Below are positions 1 through 9,031 of a stretch of DNA of 57,137 nt, piece after piece. The notes beneath the pieces are model-generated. The model was not told where the DNA came from. It saw only the letters and a list, made by a program, of their open reading frames with translations, and made no database searches. Source of the DNA: Chitinophagaceae bacterium (GTDB taxonomy: Bacteria > Bacteroidota > Bacteroidia > Chitinophagales > Chitinophagaceae). The stretch covers positions 1 through 57,137 of the forward strand of contig JAIXOJ010000080.1 of the NCBI GenBank assembly GCA_027486835.1. Direction: 5' to 3'. The position numbers were made by a program, and so were the translations under genes. Every line of letters begins with the position of its first letter. Position 1 is the stretch's first letter.

Positions 1-277
1 ACGCTTGTTGCATGGCGGCGTACGCTTGTTGCATGGCGGCGTACGCTTGTTGCATGGCGGCGTACGCTTGTTGCATGGCAGCGTACGCTTGTTGCATGAC
101 GGCGTACGCTTGTTGCATGACGGCGTACGCTTGTTGCATGGCGGCGTACGCTTGTTGCATGGTGGCGTACGCTTGTTGCACGGCGGCGTACGCTTGTTGC
201 ATGGCGGCGTACGCTTGTTGCACGACGGCGTACGCTTGTTGCACGGCGGCGTACGCCTTTTGTAGACAAACTAGCAT
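1..277 (-). CDS. heptad-repeat ORF, 3' end beyond the window
   Basis: Reading the minus strand from ATG at 277 gives MLVCLQKA followed by repeats of the heptad YAAMQQA (variants YAAVQQA, YAVVQQA, YATMQQA) running off the window. An in-frame stop (TAA) lies two codons before the ATG, so this start is the natural one. Tyr and Met/Val fall three and four residues apart, an a/d pattern compatible with an alpha-helical coiled coil rich in Ala and Gln. No function is known to me. The frame may simply be open because the 21-bp unit lacks stops, so coding status is uncertain; the other three arrays in the window, at least two of which also carry heptad ORFs beginning with a short non-repeat stretch, support it weakly. 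Confidence 0.35.
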   Translation of the reverse strand, partial: MLVCLQKAYAAVQQAYAVVQQAYAAMQQAYAAVQQAYATMQQAYAAMQQAYAVMQQAYAVMQQAYAAMQQAYAAMQQAYAAMQQAYAAMQQA

Positions 278-334
278 TTGTTAAAAGCAAACAAGCACTT
301 GTTTTTTAGAAACAAACGCTTAATGTAAGAGACG
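1..334. repeat. 21-bp tandem array 1 (window-edge, about 12 good copies plus decayed copies)
   Basis: A 21-bp unit whose core reads GCTTGTTGCATGGCGGCGTA repeats head to tail from base 1 to 251, with copies differing at only one to three positions (ATGGC/ATGAC/ACGGC). It continues as decayed copies at 252-271, 272-292, 293-313 and 314-334, where the TTGTT core and a trailing AAAC are still recognisable at the same period. The left end lies outside the window. The edge decay with a homogeneous middle is what unequal crossing-over or slippage produces. Because 21 is divisible by three and the unit has no stop, several frames are open; the minus-strand frame has a sensible start (see the ORF at 1-277). 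It is not CRISPR because there are no spacers. Confidence 0.95.
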
Positions 335-479
335 GCTATAATGGTTGTCTAATGCTAATAAGTAGATAGTTATTCTAAAACTCCCCTTATTAATCCTCCT
401 CTTTGTGACTTCTTTGCGTACGAAACTTTTAGTGCTTTGCTTGAAAAATCCCTCTATAAGTGTTTACTACACTCAAATA

Positions 480-532
480 GGGATAAAAACGTGCATCAAC
501 TTTCCGAAAGTTTTAAACTTTCGGAAAGTTTA
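480..532 (+). repeat. dispersed hairpin element, copy 1
   Basis: The element begins GGGATAAAAACGTGCATCAA and contains a perfect 13-bp stem, AACTTTCCGAAAG (498-510) with CTTTCGGAAAGTT (518-530), around a TTTTAAA loop. The same layout (G-GATAAA, GTGCATCAAC, then a CCGAAAG hairpin) recurs at 10611-10663 and, inverted, at 12450-12502. It looks like a REP-type palindrome that can also act as a transcription terminator; here it lies between the array and the 3' end of the adenosyltransferase gene. Confidence 0.75.
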
Positions 533-644
533 ACTGCTTCGTATTTCGAGCGTATCTTTTTATCCCGTTTAAAGTATAGAAAAAGGTAGTTTATTACCTA
601 ATATTTACTTATCCCATCAATTGAAAAGAAAAGGTAGTAACGAA

Positions 645-1211
645 TTATTTAGATATCCTTGGCTGCCATTTGATTTCTTCAATTCGCAGTTGGTGGCTAA
701 TGAAACGGCCTAACACGAAAAGATAATCACTCAATCTGTTAAGGTATTTGATAACAGTAGGCTCCACAAAAAAATCATGTTCTTGCATATTTACGCAACA
801 ACGTTCAGCTCTTCTGCATACACATCTAGCCACATGCGCGGTAGAGATAGCCACATGACCACCTGGCAAAATGAAACTCTTCATTTCTGGTAGTAATTGA
901 TTCATGGCATCCATTTCATTTTCCAAAAAAACAATATCGGCTTCCTTTAAGTCGGGCAATTTCATAGAAGGCATTTTGTCAGGATCGCATGCAAGCGATG
1001 AACCGATGGTAAATAACCTGTCTTGAATTTCCTTTAGGGTAACACGACTGGGTACATGGTCGAAATAATCACTAAGTAAACCTATGTAGGCGTTCAATTC
1101 ATCCACAGTACCATAAGTGTCTATTCTGATATGTGATTTAGGAACTTTGGTGCCACCTATCAATGAGGTTTTGCCTAAATCTCCCGTTTTTGTGTAAATC
1201 TTAAAGGACAT
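645..1211 (-). CDS. PduO-type cob(I)alamin adenosyltransferase
   Basis: Transfers the adenosyl group of ATP to reduced cob(I)alamin to make coenzyme B12 in the cytoplasm. The 188-residue protein shows the family landmarks in order: the N-terminal KTGDLGKTSLIGG nucleotide-binding segment, YGTVDELNAYIG near residue 40, FILPGG, HVARCVCRRAER and YLNRLSDYLFVLGR in the C-terminal helices. The length fits the PduO/MMAB family (about 180-200). An open frame extends 40 codons upstream, but MSFKIYTKTGD at 1211 is the start that matches family N termini; the extension resembles non-coding DNA. It stands alone, divergent from the NHL gene, with no B12-dependent enzyme or cobalamin riboswitch visible nearby. 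Likely used to supply methylmalonyl-CoA mutase or ribonucleotide reductase elsewhere (inference). Confidence 0.93.
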   Translation of the reverse strand: MSFKIYTKTGDLGKTSLIGGTKVPKSHIRIDTYGTVDELNAYIGLLSDYFDHVPSRVTLKEIQDRLFTIGSSLACDPDKMPSMKLPDLKEADIVFLENEMDAMNQLLPEMKSFILPGGHVAISTAHVARCVCRRAERCCVNMQEHDFFVEPTVIKYLNRLSDYLFVLGRFISHQLRIEEIKWQPRISK

Positions 1212-1691
1212 AATTGTGTTGTAATCAAATGAAGCTGATGTTTGAAATTTGTTTTCAAAATGTAACGAACAACACTGGCCTATAATAGTTCGACTTAAAG
1301 TAAATTCATATTGCTTAAAAACACGAAACACGAATATTCCAGTTGCTAAACAAATGCTTGCTTCGAGCTATAAAAAACAGTCGCATTATGCTCGTTTATA
1401 ATTATTCTAATGAATTCTTAAACACCATAAATCTTTTGGTAGCAGTAAAAAATGTGTAGCCTCTAACGATACCCCACGTCTCCCGTAATTTTTTTTTCTA
1501 ACTACCCAACCTTTTGCTTAGCCTAATGCGTAGAAGAAGTTACGTAAACGGTTGCGTCTGGTTTTTTATAGGCTAATTGGTCAATAATGGGAAGTTAGCT
1601 GCCATTAAATTGGAGAGATTCTATACGTGAATTTGGTTACCTAGAACCTATTAGTGAAGTCAATTTTTTTAACCCAAAAAATATAAAAGTG
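1212..1691. other. divergent intergenic region
   Basis: 480 bp separate the adenosyltransferase (minus) from the NHL protein (plus), so both promoters should lie here. I find no clear Bacteroidetes TAnnTTTG box at convincing spacing, no RNA gene and no repeat. A T-run at 1491-1497 is the only low-complexity feature. Confidence 0.4.
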
Positions 1692-4508
1692 ATGAAACAA
1701 TTTTCTACAAGATGTTTAAAAGTGATGTTCATGATGGCAACAGTCATTTGTTTTTACACGAGGAGCGCTATTGCGCAAGCACCTAATATTGGTTATCCAA
1801 AAAGTAGTTATGCGCTCCCGTTAGGTAGTGTGTTTAATCCAATTGCCCCAACCAATACGGGTGGCGCAGTAAGCAATGGGTTGGTTTCTACATTGGCTGG
1901 TATTGGGCCTGCTGGAAATGGAGCTACTGGAATAGCCAGTTTCAATTTCCCTGCCGATGTGGCAATTGATGCTATTGGCAATGTGTATGTAGCCGATCAA
2001 AACAATAATGTTATTAGGAAAATATCGCCATCATTGGTGGTTAGCACTTTCGCAGGAAACACGCAGTCAGGATCTACAAACGGCACAGGTAAAGCAGCTA
2101 GGTTCAACCAACCCACTGGTATAGCGGTTGATGCAGCGGGCAATGTGTATGTAGCAGATTTTGGGAACAATAAAATTCGAAAAATCACAAAATCGGGAGT
2201 TGTCACTACCCTTGCTGGCAATGGCAGCAGAGGATCCGATGATGGTTCAGGTGGTCTAGTAACATTTAACCAGCCGAGTGGTGTAGCCGTTGATACCGCT
2301 GGCAATGTGTATGTAGCCGATTTCGGTGGCAATAAAATTCGGAAAATCACCCCTAGTGGCGTTACGAGTACAATAGCAGGTACAGGCTCGGTGGGTACCA
2401 CCAATGGTGCAGGTAATGTAGCAAAATTTGATAGCCCATTTGATGTAGCGGTTGATTTAGCGGGTAATGTGTATGTTACAGATCAAGAAAACCATAGGAT
2501 TCGCAAAATAAATAAGTCGGGTGTAGTAAGTACACTGGCTGGTGGAAGTAAAGGGGATGCCAACGGAACTGGCACCGCTGCAAAATTTTTCAGACCCGCT
2601 GGCATAACCATCGATGCTAGCGGTAACTTATATGTAGCAGACCAGATTAATCAAAAAATCCGTAGGGTCACTTCTGCTGGGGTGGTAACTACGCTTGCTG
2701 GTAGTGGAACTCAAGGTGCGATAGATGGAAATGCTGGGGTGGCCAGTTTTAATGGGCCAAGCGGTGTGGCGGTGGATCCTGCTACAGGTAATATTTATGT
2801 GGCGGATATAAACAACAATAGCATAAGATTCGTTGATATCGCTTCGGGTATTGTGAGTACCTTAGCTGGAGTCAGCGGAAAAGGCAATGCCGACGGTTCG
2901 GGCGCTGCAACATTTAACTACCCCAATAGTACTGTGGTGGATGCCAATGGAAATGTATTTGTATCAGACAAAGCCAATAATACCATTAGAAAAGTTACCA
3001 CTGCTGGTAATGTAACAACATTTGCAACAGGCTTGAATAGTCCTTCGGGTTTGGCAATTGACAATGCGGGTAATTTATTTGTATCAACAGAGGGCAACCA
3101 CAGCATTTATAAAGTAAGTACTTCTGGAACAGTGCAGTTTGTAGCTGGCGGTGGGGGTGCTGGTGCCAATGGGTCAGGGGCAGATGATGGTGTGGGAGCA
3201 TCCGCAAGTTTCAACGTGCCAAGTGGATTGGCCATTGACCCGCAAGGCAATGTTTATGTAGCAGATAAGTTCAACAACAAAATTAGAAAAGTCACCCCAG
3301 CAGGTGTGGTGAGTTCTTTTGCTGGTAGTGGCCTCATTGGTATAGATGATGGTTTTGGTGCATTGGCTAGTTTCTATAATCCAACTGGTATTGTAATAGA
3401 CACCGCAGGAAATTTCTTTGTTGCCGATCAGTTCAACAATTTAATTCGCAAGGTTAGCCCCGCTGCTGAAGTAACCACTATTGCAGGTGATGGTAGTAAT
3501 GGAACGCTCGACGGAGCGGCGCTTTCTGCCAGCTTCTATCGTCCCTACGACATTAATGTGGACATATACGGCAATTTGTATGTTTCCGATCAAAACAATA
3601 ATAAAATAAGAAAAATCAGTACTTCTGGCGTAGTTACCACCTTAGCGGGTGGTGGTGGTTCAGGCTTCTATGGTGGCGGATGTGGCAACGGGGTTGGGCT
3701 TTTGGCAAGTTTTAAGTATCCGGCTGGTATTACACTACACCCTTCTGGTATTTTCTATTTAGCAGACAATGGTAATCATTTAATTCGCAAAATAACCCTT
3801 GGTTACACTATTAGTCCCAGTCTTCCAAAAGGATTATCGTTTGACTTTACTACGGGTATCATTTCTGGTACGCCAACTGAATTATCCCCAGCAACCAATT
3901 ATACCATTACAGGAATCAATGAGGCGGGCAGCTCCGTAACTACCGTATCTATAGCTGTGGTAGCTCCATTGCCTGTAAACCTTATTGCATTTAAAGCACT
4001 AGCCTTAAACAAAACCATTGCCACAGAATGGCAGACCGCTTCGGAAATCAATACCACCCAATTTGTTCTTCAACGGAGTGCCACTGGTACCGAAGATTTT
4101 ACAACAATAGGTATCATCAAAGCAGTGGGTAAGGGCGCAAATAGGTATCAATTTATGGATAATGAACCCATCAGAGGCATCAATTTCTATCGTTTGAAAA
4201 TAGTGGATAAGGATGGTAGCATTAGTTACAGCAATATCGTTTCTGCAAAATTGTCTTCTACAAAAGCTGACATAACCATCTTCCCAAATCCTGCAAAAGA
4301 TTTCACCACCATCCGTTTCGCTCAACCAATAGAAAAAGGAACCATAGTTGTTACAGACCTTGCGGGCAAAACTTTGTTATCGCAAATAATTAATAGACTG
4401 ACCTATACCTTCCAACTAAACACGCAATCCTTGCAAAAGGGCGTTTATTTATGTACCGTAACAACGGAGACGGGAAAATATTGCAGTCAATTATTTGTTA
4501 ATCCATAA
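1692..4508 (+). CDS. secreted NHL-repeat beta-propeller protein with T9SS sorting domain
   Basis: A 938-residue extracellular protein. Residues 1 to about 29 form a Sec signal peptide ending SAIAQ. Roughly residues 55-710 are about a dozen NHL units with the recurring patterns GNVYVADFGNNKIRKIT and GVVTTLAG, predicting one or two beta-propellers. A putative Ig-like segment (LPKGLSFDFTTGIISGTPT) follows, then an FN3-like stretch (TEWQTASEINTTQFVLQRS) and a C-terminal type A sorting domain beginning ITIFPNPAKD. An in-frame GTG at 1689 precedes the ATG at 1692; the ATG is preferred. Members of this class are secreted by T9SS and anchored or released at the surface; the ligand is unknown. First of four surface-protein genes in the same direction, each apparently with its own terminator. 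Confidence 0.9.
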   Translation: MKQFSTRCLKVMFMMATVICFYTRSAIAQAPNIGYPKSSYALPLGSVFNPIAPTNTGGAVSNGLVSTLAGIGPAGNGATGIASFNFPADVAIDAIGNVYVADQNNNVIRKISPSLVVSTFAGNTQSGSTNGTGKAARFNQPTGIAVDAAGNVYVADFGNNKIRKITKSGVVTTLAGNGSRGSDDGSGGLVTFNQPSGVAVDTAGNVYVADFGGNKIRKITPSGVTSTIAGTGSVGTTNGAGNVAKFDSPFDVAVDLAGNVYVTDQENHRIRKINKSGVVSTLAGGSKGDANGTGTAAKFFRPAGITIDASGNLYVADQINQKIRRVTSAGVVTTLAGSGTQGAIDGNAGVASFNGPSGVAVDPATGNIYVADINNNSIRFVDIASGIVSTLAGVSGKGNADGSGAATFNYPNSTVVDANGNVFVSDKANNTIRKVTTAGNVTTFATGLNSPSGLAIDNAGNLFVSTEGNHSIYKVSTSGTVQFVAGGGGAGANGSGADDGVGASASFNVPSGLAIDPQGNVYVADKFNNKIRKVTPAGVVSSFAGSGLIGIDDGFGALASFYNPTGIVIDTAGNFFVADQFNNLIRKVSPAAEVTTIAGDGSNGTLDGAALSASFYRPYDINVDIYGNLYVSDQNNNKIRKISTSGVVTTLAGGGGSGFYGGGCGNGVGLLASFKYPAGITLHPSGIFYLADNGNHLIRKITLGYTISPSLPKGLSFDFTTGIISGTPTELSPATNYTITGINEAGSSVTTVSIAVVAPLPVNLIAFKALALNKTIATEWQTASEINTTQFVLQRSATGTEDFTTIGIIKAVGKGANRYQFMDNEPIRGINFYRLKIVDKDGSISYSNIVSAKLSSTKADITIFPNPAKDFTTIRFAQPIEKGTIVVTDLAGKTLLSQIINRLTYTFQLNTQSLQKGVYLCTVTTETGKYCSQLFVNP

Positions 4509-4519
4509 GTAAACACGTA

Positions 4520-4581
4520 AACAATGGGAGTTGCTAAATTCAAGAGAAATCTGTACTTGATTTTGGTGACTCCCATTTGTT
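4520..4581 (+). terminator. long hairpin after the NHL gene
   Basis: AACAATGGGAGT at 4520-4531 pairs with ACTCCCATTTGTT at 4569-4581, and an inner AAATTCAAG/CTTGATTTT pairing extends the stem. It starts 11 bases after the stop codon. There is no strong T-run after it, so it may act as an mRNA 3'-end stabiliser as much as a terminator. Confidence 0.55.
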
Positions 4582-4654
4582 CAAATCGCTAAATAAACAT
4601 TCAGCATAATACGCAAGCAATCTTTTTTAGCGTAAGCAATTGTAATCATTCAAT

Positions 4655-7600
4655 ATGAAACATTTTATTACCCTTTTTTTTGTATTAATAGCCTTTGTTG
4701 GAAGTACACAAACCAATAACCCGCCCACTTTTGCCGCTGGGGTTAATCAAGTAGTAAACATTTGCGAGAATGCGCCGATTGTGCTTCTCAATAATTATTT
4801 AGCCATAAATGATGCAGATGCAGGGCAAACCCTCTCTATATCGATCAATAAACCACCCACGCATGGCACCCTACATGGTTTTCCTGGAACAGGGCAAACG
4901 AATGGCACTACCTTCTTACCAACAGGATTAGATTACACACCAAGTACCGGTTATTCGGGAAATGACCAATTCATCATTCAAGTGTCAGACGGAGTGGATG
5001 TATCCCTAACCACCATCAACCTAACCATTAATTCCCTTCCTTATGTTGCACCTATTTCGGGCAGTGCCATTATTTGTGGTACGGGTTCTAGTCAATTAAC
5101 TAGTGCTACCAATGCGGGAAAATGGAGTACCTCCAATCCTTTTTCTACTTCCATTGATAGTCTTTCGGGGTTGGTAACAAGCGTAGCTGCGGGAGTAAGT
5201 GTTATCAGTTACTCCGTCACCGCTGCATCTGGCTGTGTGGGTGAGGCTACCATTAACTTCATTGTAAGCGGCAATCCAGTAGTTCAAGCCACATCTGGGC
5301 CAAATACACTTTGCTTAGGCGATGTAGCCACGCTTAGGAATACCACCCCCAACGGTGTCTGGGCAAGTGCAGACAGCAATATTGCCAAAGTAAATACAGC
5401 AGCGGTTGTATCTGGTATTGCTGTGGGAACCACTAATATTACCTATACAGTTACCAATATTTACGGCTGTAAAACAACTGCCACAAAAAGCATTACCATC
5501 AATCCGCTACCTAGTATTGATACCATAGTATCGGGGGCAACTAACCTATGTGTAGGAAAAACCCTCAATCTTTCCATCACTACCAATGGGGGTACTTGGA
5601 GCACAAGCGATCCAGCAATTGCAACCATAAAGGCGGGTGGAGCTGCCAACACAGCAGTAGTAACCGCTATATCGGCTGGAACTGCCTCGCTTTTTTATAC
5701 TGTTGTGGGCAGCAATGGCTGCAAAAGCACCGCCAGCAAAACCATAACAGTGGGCAACACCTCGCCTGCTGTGGACACCATCATTGGCCCAAAAAATATT
5801 TGCGTACAAACCAATACCGTGTTGTATAACAATACCCCAAATGGAATCTGGACTTCCTCCAACAACGCAGTTGCTACCATTGCTGCTAATGGCTCTGTTG
5901 CAGCAATTGCCCCTGGTACCACCACCATCAGTTATACAGTTACAATTGGTTGTAGCACAACGGTGGTAGCAGTGCTTACGGTTAAGTCCACCACTACCTT
6001 AACCCCCATCGTTGGGTCTTCCTATTTGTGTGTAGGAAGTAAAAGCAATTTCACTCATCCTACTAGTGGGGGTGTTTGGACCAGCGGTAATGCCGCTGTT
6101 GTTACTATCGATGGCAATGGAATGGCTACGGGCGTAAACAAGGGTTCTGATACCATCTATTATACAGTAAATAATGCAGATGGATGTTCACCTAAGGTTT
6201 CTATCCCAGTTACGATTGATAGTTCAGTAAAAGTGAAGGCCATTTCAGGAAGCACGAGTATTTGCAAGGGGGAGAGCCTCACTTGGAGCAATCCAACACC
6301 TGGCGGCGTTTGGAGTAGCAGCAATACGGCCTTTGCCACTGTGGATGCGCAAGGAAATATCACCAGCAAAAATGCAGGAACAATCATCATTAAATACACG
6401 GTAGGTAGTGGTACTTGTGTTGGATCAAGCAGCCAAGTACTAACTATTTTACCCTCCGTTGCCATATCTCCCAATAGTAATGATACTGTAACGGTTTGTC
6501 AAAACGATAGCTTGCAGTTGACCAATCCAATCAATGGCGGCGTGTGGAGTATCGGCAACTCGGCTTTAGCAACGATTGACCAAAATGGTACATTGGTAGG
6601 AATAGCTGCCACTGCATCTAATACAAAAGCAACCTATACTGTTAGTAACACCTATGGGTGTTCTGCAACAGCTTCAACAGTGGTCAAGGTTCATCCCAAG
6701 CCAGCCCCATTCTCTGTTAGGGGCAATTATTCCACCTGTATCGGTACTAATTCTGTGTTCAATGCAACCACTGGGGGTGGGGTTTGGTCAGTTACCGATC
6801 CAAGCCTAGTACTCATTACAGATTATACTGGTTATATTAACGTATATACGATTGCACCTGGGGTCACCAATATTGCTTATACAGTATCCAATGGGGTTTG
6901 TGAACGAAAAGTAGGCATTGACTTAACCATTTCTCCAGCGTTGATTCCTTCCCCTATTCAAGGACCTGCAACTGCATGTTTAGGGTTTCAGAACTATTAT
7001 TATGACTCTATAGCAAAGGGTGCATGGTCGGTAATCAATGGTACTGGTACAGCCAGCATCCAATCGAGTACGGGAATCCTTACCCCCACTAAGCAAGGTA
7101 CTGTTACGGTAGAATACAGCGTAAACGAAGGTGGATGTGTAGGCACAATGACTAAGCAAGTGACCATATACTCCATACCAACCGTGGGTGCAACTTCCGG
7201 GCCTACAAATGTTTGCATTGGCGATAGCGTTAAATTGACCAATGGCACTGCTGGTGGTGTATGGTCTTCTGCCAATACCAATCAAGCCATCGTAAATCCA
7301 GCCACTGGTTATGTAATTGGACTTCAAGCAACGGGCAATCCCAATATTAGATATACCGTTACCAATGCGGGGGGATGCAAGGCAACCGCTAATTACTACG
7401 TTAATGTAAGTATGGGTATTATGATTACCAATAAAATAGAAACCAAAAATGTATGTGTAGGCTCAACAGTAACGCTTACTAATGCTTATCCTGGGGGCAA
7501 ATGGTTTAGTAAAAACGTAAACTTGGCTTCTGCTGATAGTCTCACAGGTGTTATTACTGGTAAGGATACGGGTACCACCTATGTTCAGTACATACTTAAA

Positions 7601-8902
7601 ACCACCTACGTCTGCCCAAGTGTAGCCAATTTTATTATCAACGTAAAACCAGTACCTACCGTGCTTCCCATCCTTGCAGCAGGGGATATTTGTAGCGGTA
7701 GTTCCCTTCAGCTCATCAATAACACAAAAATTCCAGGAGGAGGGGTAAGCACCTGGACAAGCAGTGCTACCGCCATTGCCACAGTTAATCCTAATACAGG
7801 TCTGGTAACTGGGCAATCAGCGGGTAATGCTGTCATTACCTATAAAGTAACCGATGGTCAGGGACTCTGTAGCAACAGCACCACCGCCTCCGTAAGCATA
7901 AAACCCAATCCTGCTTTAAGTGCCATTAATGGACTTCAAGAAAAGGTTTGTATTGGTAAAAGCCTAGCACTGGCAAACGATTTAGCTGGGGGCAACTGGA
8001 CCACCAATGACTCATCCAAAGCAACCATTTCCGCCATTGGAACGCTTAATACCATCGATACGGGCGATGTATTGATTACATACTCCCTCAGTAAAGATGG
8101 CTGTGCGGCTTCTGTTTATGGCACAACCACAGTAATTGGTTTGCCTGTTGTTGCAGGCATTACAGGCTCTAGTGTATTACCTAAGGGTTCCAGTGTTAAG
8201 CTTTCTTCTAGTACACCTAACGGAGTTTGGAAAAGCAGCAATCCAACTGTGGCAAGTGTTGACAGTATTGGTAAAGTTGTTGGTATCAATGTGGGACAAA
8301 CGGTCATTAGTTATACCGTAACCAATAGCGTCGGCTGTAGTACTACCACCACCTTTTTGTTATTTGTAAATGCTACATTACCCATAGAACTATTGCAGTT
8401 GAGCGGAAAAAGAGTGTCCAATGGTGTGTTGCTTCAATGGCAAGCAACGGGCAATGTGGATGGGTATAAATTTACTGTTCAAAGAAGCTTGGACGGAATA
8501 CATTTTGAATCATTAAGTACACTTTCCATCTACCCAGACAAGGGCAATGATTATCACTACACAGACTATGCAATCCCCAATGCGGATAAGATTTATTACC
8601 GGATTTTGGCGGTAAATAATGACGGAGCTAGCGTTTATAGTCCCATCATTTCTGTTCAAAATAGTAGAATTGAAAACGCAGTGAGCATCTATCCCAACCC
8701 AGTAAAAGATCGGCTAACCATCCAAGGAAATGACATAAAATCGTTAGTGATTGTTAACACTTTGGGTCAAATTGTAGCTACAAAATCTGTAACCAACGGT
8801 GTGATACATCATTTCAACGTGAGTATGCTTCCCAAAGGAGTTTATACCCTCAGAATACTTAACCAAGGGGGAGGGGTTACAGAAGAACGATTTATCAAAT
8901 AG
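4655..8902 (+). CDS. giant secreted Ig-like (BIG_2-type) repeat protein with T9SS sorting domain
   Basis: A 1415-residue protein with a signal peptide (cleavage after about residue 18, ...FVGSTQ), a cadherin-like N-terminal module (AINDADAGQTLSISI, GNDQFIIQVSDG), then about fifteen bacterial Ig-like repeats of 75-85 residues. Each repeat carries a conserved GGVWSSSN.A.A.V..-type strand followed by G...ISYTV(T), and most carry an early cysteine (ICxGxS), so disulfide formation within or between repeats is possible. An FN3-like segment (VLLQWQATGNVDGYKFTVQRS) and a sorting domain starting VSIYPNPVKDRL end the protein. It is probably a surface adhesin or filament (inference). The start ATG gives a good signal peptide and is 147 bp after the previous gene. 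Confidence 0.9.
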   Translation: MKHFITLFFVLIAFVGSTQTNNPPTFAAGVNQVVNICENAPIVLLNNYLAINDADAGQTLSISINKPPTHGTLHGFPGTGQTNGTTFLPTGLDYTPSTGYSGNDQFIIQVSDGVDVSLTTINLTINSLPYVAPISGSAIICGTGSSQLTSATNAGKWSTSNPFSTSIDSLSGLVTSVAAGVSVISYSVTAASGCVGEATINFIVSGNPVVQATSGPNTLCLGDVATLRNTTPNGVWASADSNIAKVNTAAVVSGIAVGTTNITYTVTNIYGCKTTATKSITINPLPSIDTIVSGATNLCVGKTLNLSITTNGGTWSTSDPAIATIKAGGAANTAVVTAISAGTASLFYTVVGSNGCKSTASKTITVGNTSPAVDTIIGPKNICVQTNTVLYNNTPNGIWTSSNNAVATIAANGSVAAIAPGTTTISYTVTIGCSTTVVAVLTVKSTTTLTPIVGSSYLCVGSKSNFTHPTSGGVWTSGNAAVVTIDGNGMATGVNKGSDTIYYTVNNADGCSPKVSIPVTIDSSVKVKAISGSTSICKGESLTWSNPTPGGVWSSSNTAFATVDAQGNITSKNAGTIIIKYTVGSGTCVGSSSQVLTILPSVAISPNSNDTVTVCQNDSLQLTNPINGGVWSIGNSALATIDQNGTLVGIAATASNTKATYTVSNTYGCSATASTVVKVHPKPAPFSVRGNYSTCIGTNSVFNATTGGGVWSVTDPSLVLITDYTGYINVYTIAPGVTNIAYTVSNGVCERKVGIDLTISPALIPSPIQGPATACLGFQNYYYDSIAKGAWSVINGTGTASIQSSTGILTPTKQGTVTVEYSVNEGGCVGTMTKQVTIYSIPTVGATSGPTNVCIGDSVKLTNGTAGGVWSSANTNQAIVNPATGYVIGLQATGNPNIRYTVTNAGGCKATANYYVNVSMGIMITNKIETKNVCVGSTVTLTNAYPGGKWFSKNVNLASADSLTGVITGKDTGTTYVQYILKTTYVCPSVANFIINVKPVPTVLPILAAGDICSGSSLQLINNTKIPGGGVSTWTSSATAIATVNPNTGLVTGQSAGNAVITYKVTDGQGLCSNSTTASVSIKPNPALSAINGLQEKVCIGKSLALANDLAGGNWTTNDSSKATISAIGTLNTIDTGDVLITYSLSKDGCAASVYGTTTVIGLPVVAGITGSSVLPKGSSVKLSSSTPNGVWKSSNPTVASVDSIGKVVGINVGQTVISYTVTNSVGCSTTTTFLLFVNATLPIELLQLSGKRVSNGVLLQWQATGNVDGYKFTVQRSLDGIHFESLSTLSIYPDKGNDYHYTDYAIPNADKIYYRILAVNNDGASVYSPIISVQNSRIENAVSIYPNPVKDRLTIQGNDIKSLVIVNTLGQIVATKSVTNGVIHHFNVSMLPKGVYTLRILNQGGGVTEERFIK

Positions 8903-8944
8903 CCATTTTTATGGCTGGTAGAGACTTGTCGTCTTCCTAAACGC

Positions 8945-8986
8945 AAATGTTAGTTAGCAATAGGCAAGGTCTCCTAACATTTTTTA
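8945..8986 (+). terminator. intrinsic terminator after the Ig-like gene
   Basis: AAATGTTAG (8945-8953) pairs with CTAACATTT (8974-8982), followed by a run of T to 8986. It lies 43 bases past the stop and 46 bases before the next gene. Confidence 0.7.
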
Positions 8987-9031
8987 TATCGCCAAATCAA
9001 TATTTTTTAACAACAATTATAATCGTTTATT

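Noticed and set aside
1-334. CRISPR array
   Set aside because: Units are contiguous at 21 bp with no unique spacers and no cas genes; it is a minisatellite. The same applies to the arrays at 12960, 25071 and 56921.
645-1331. Longer 228-residue start for the adenosyltransferase
   Set aside because: The extra 40 residues have no counterpart in the family and begin in the divergent promoter region.
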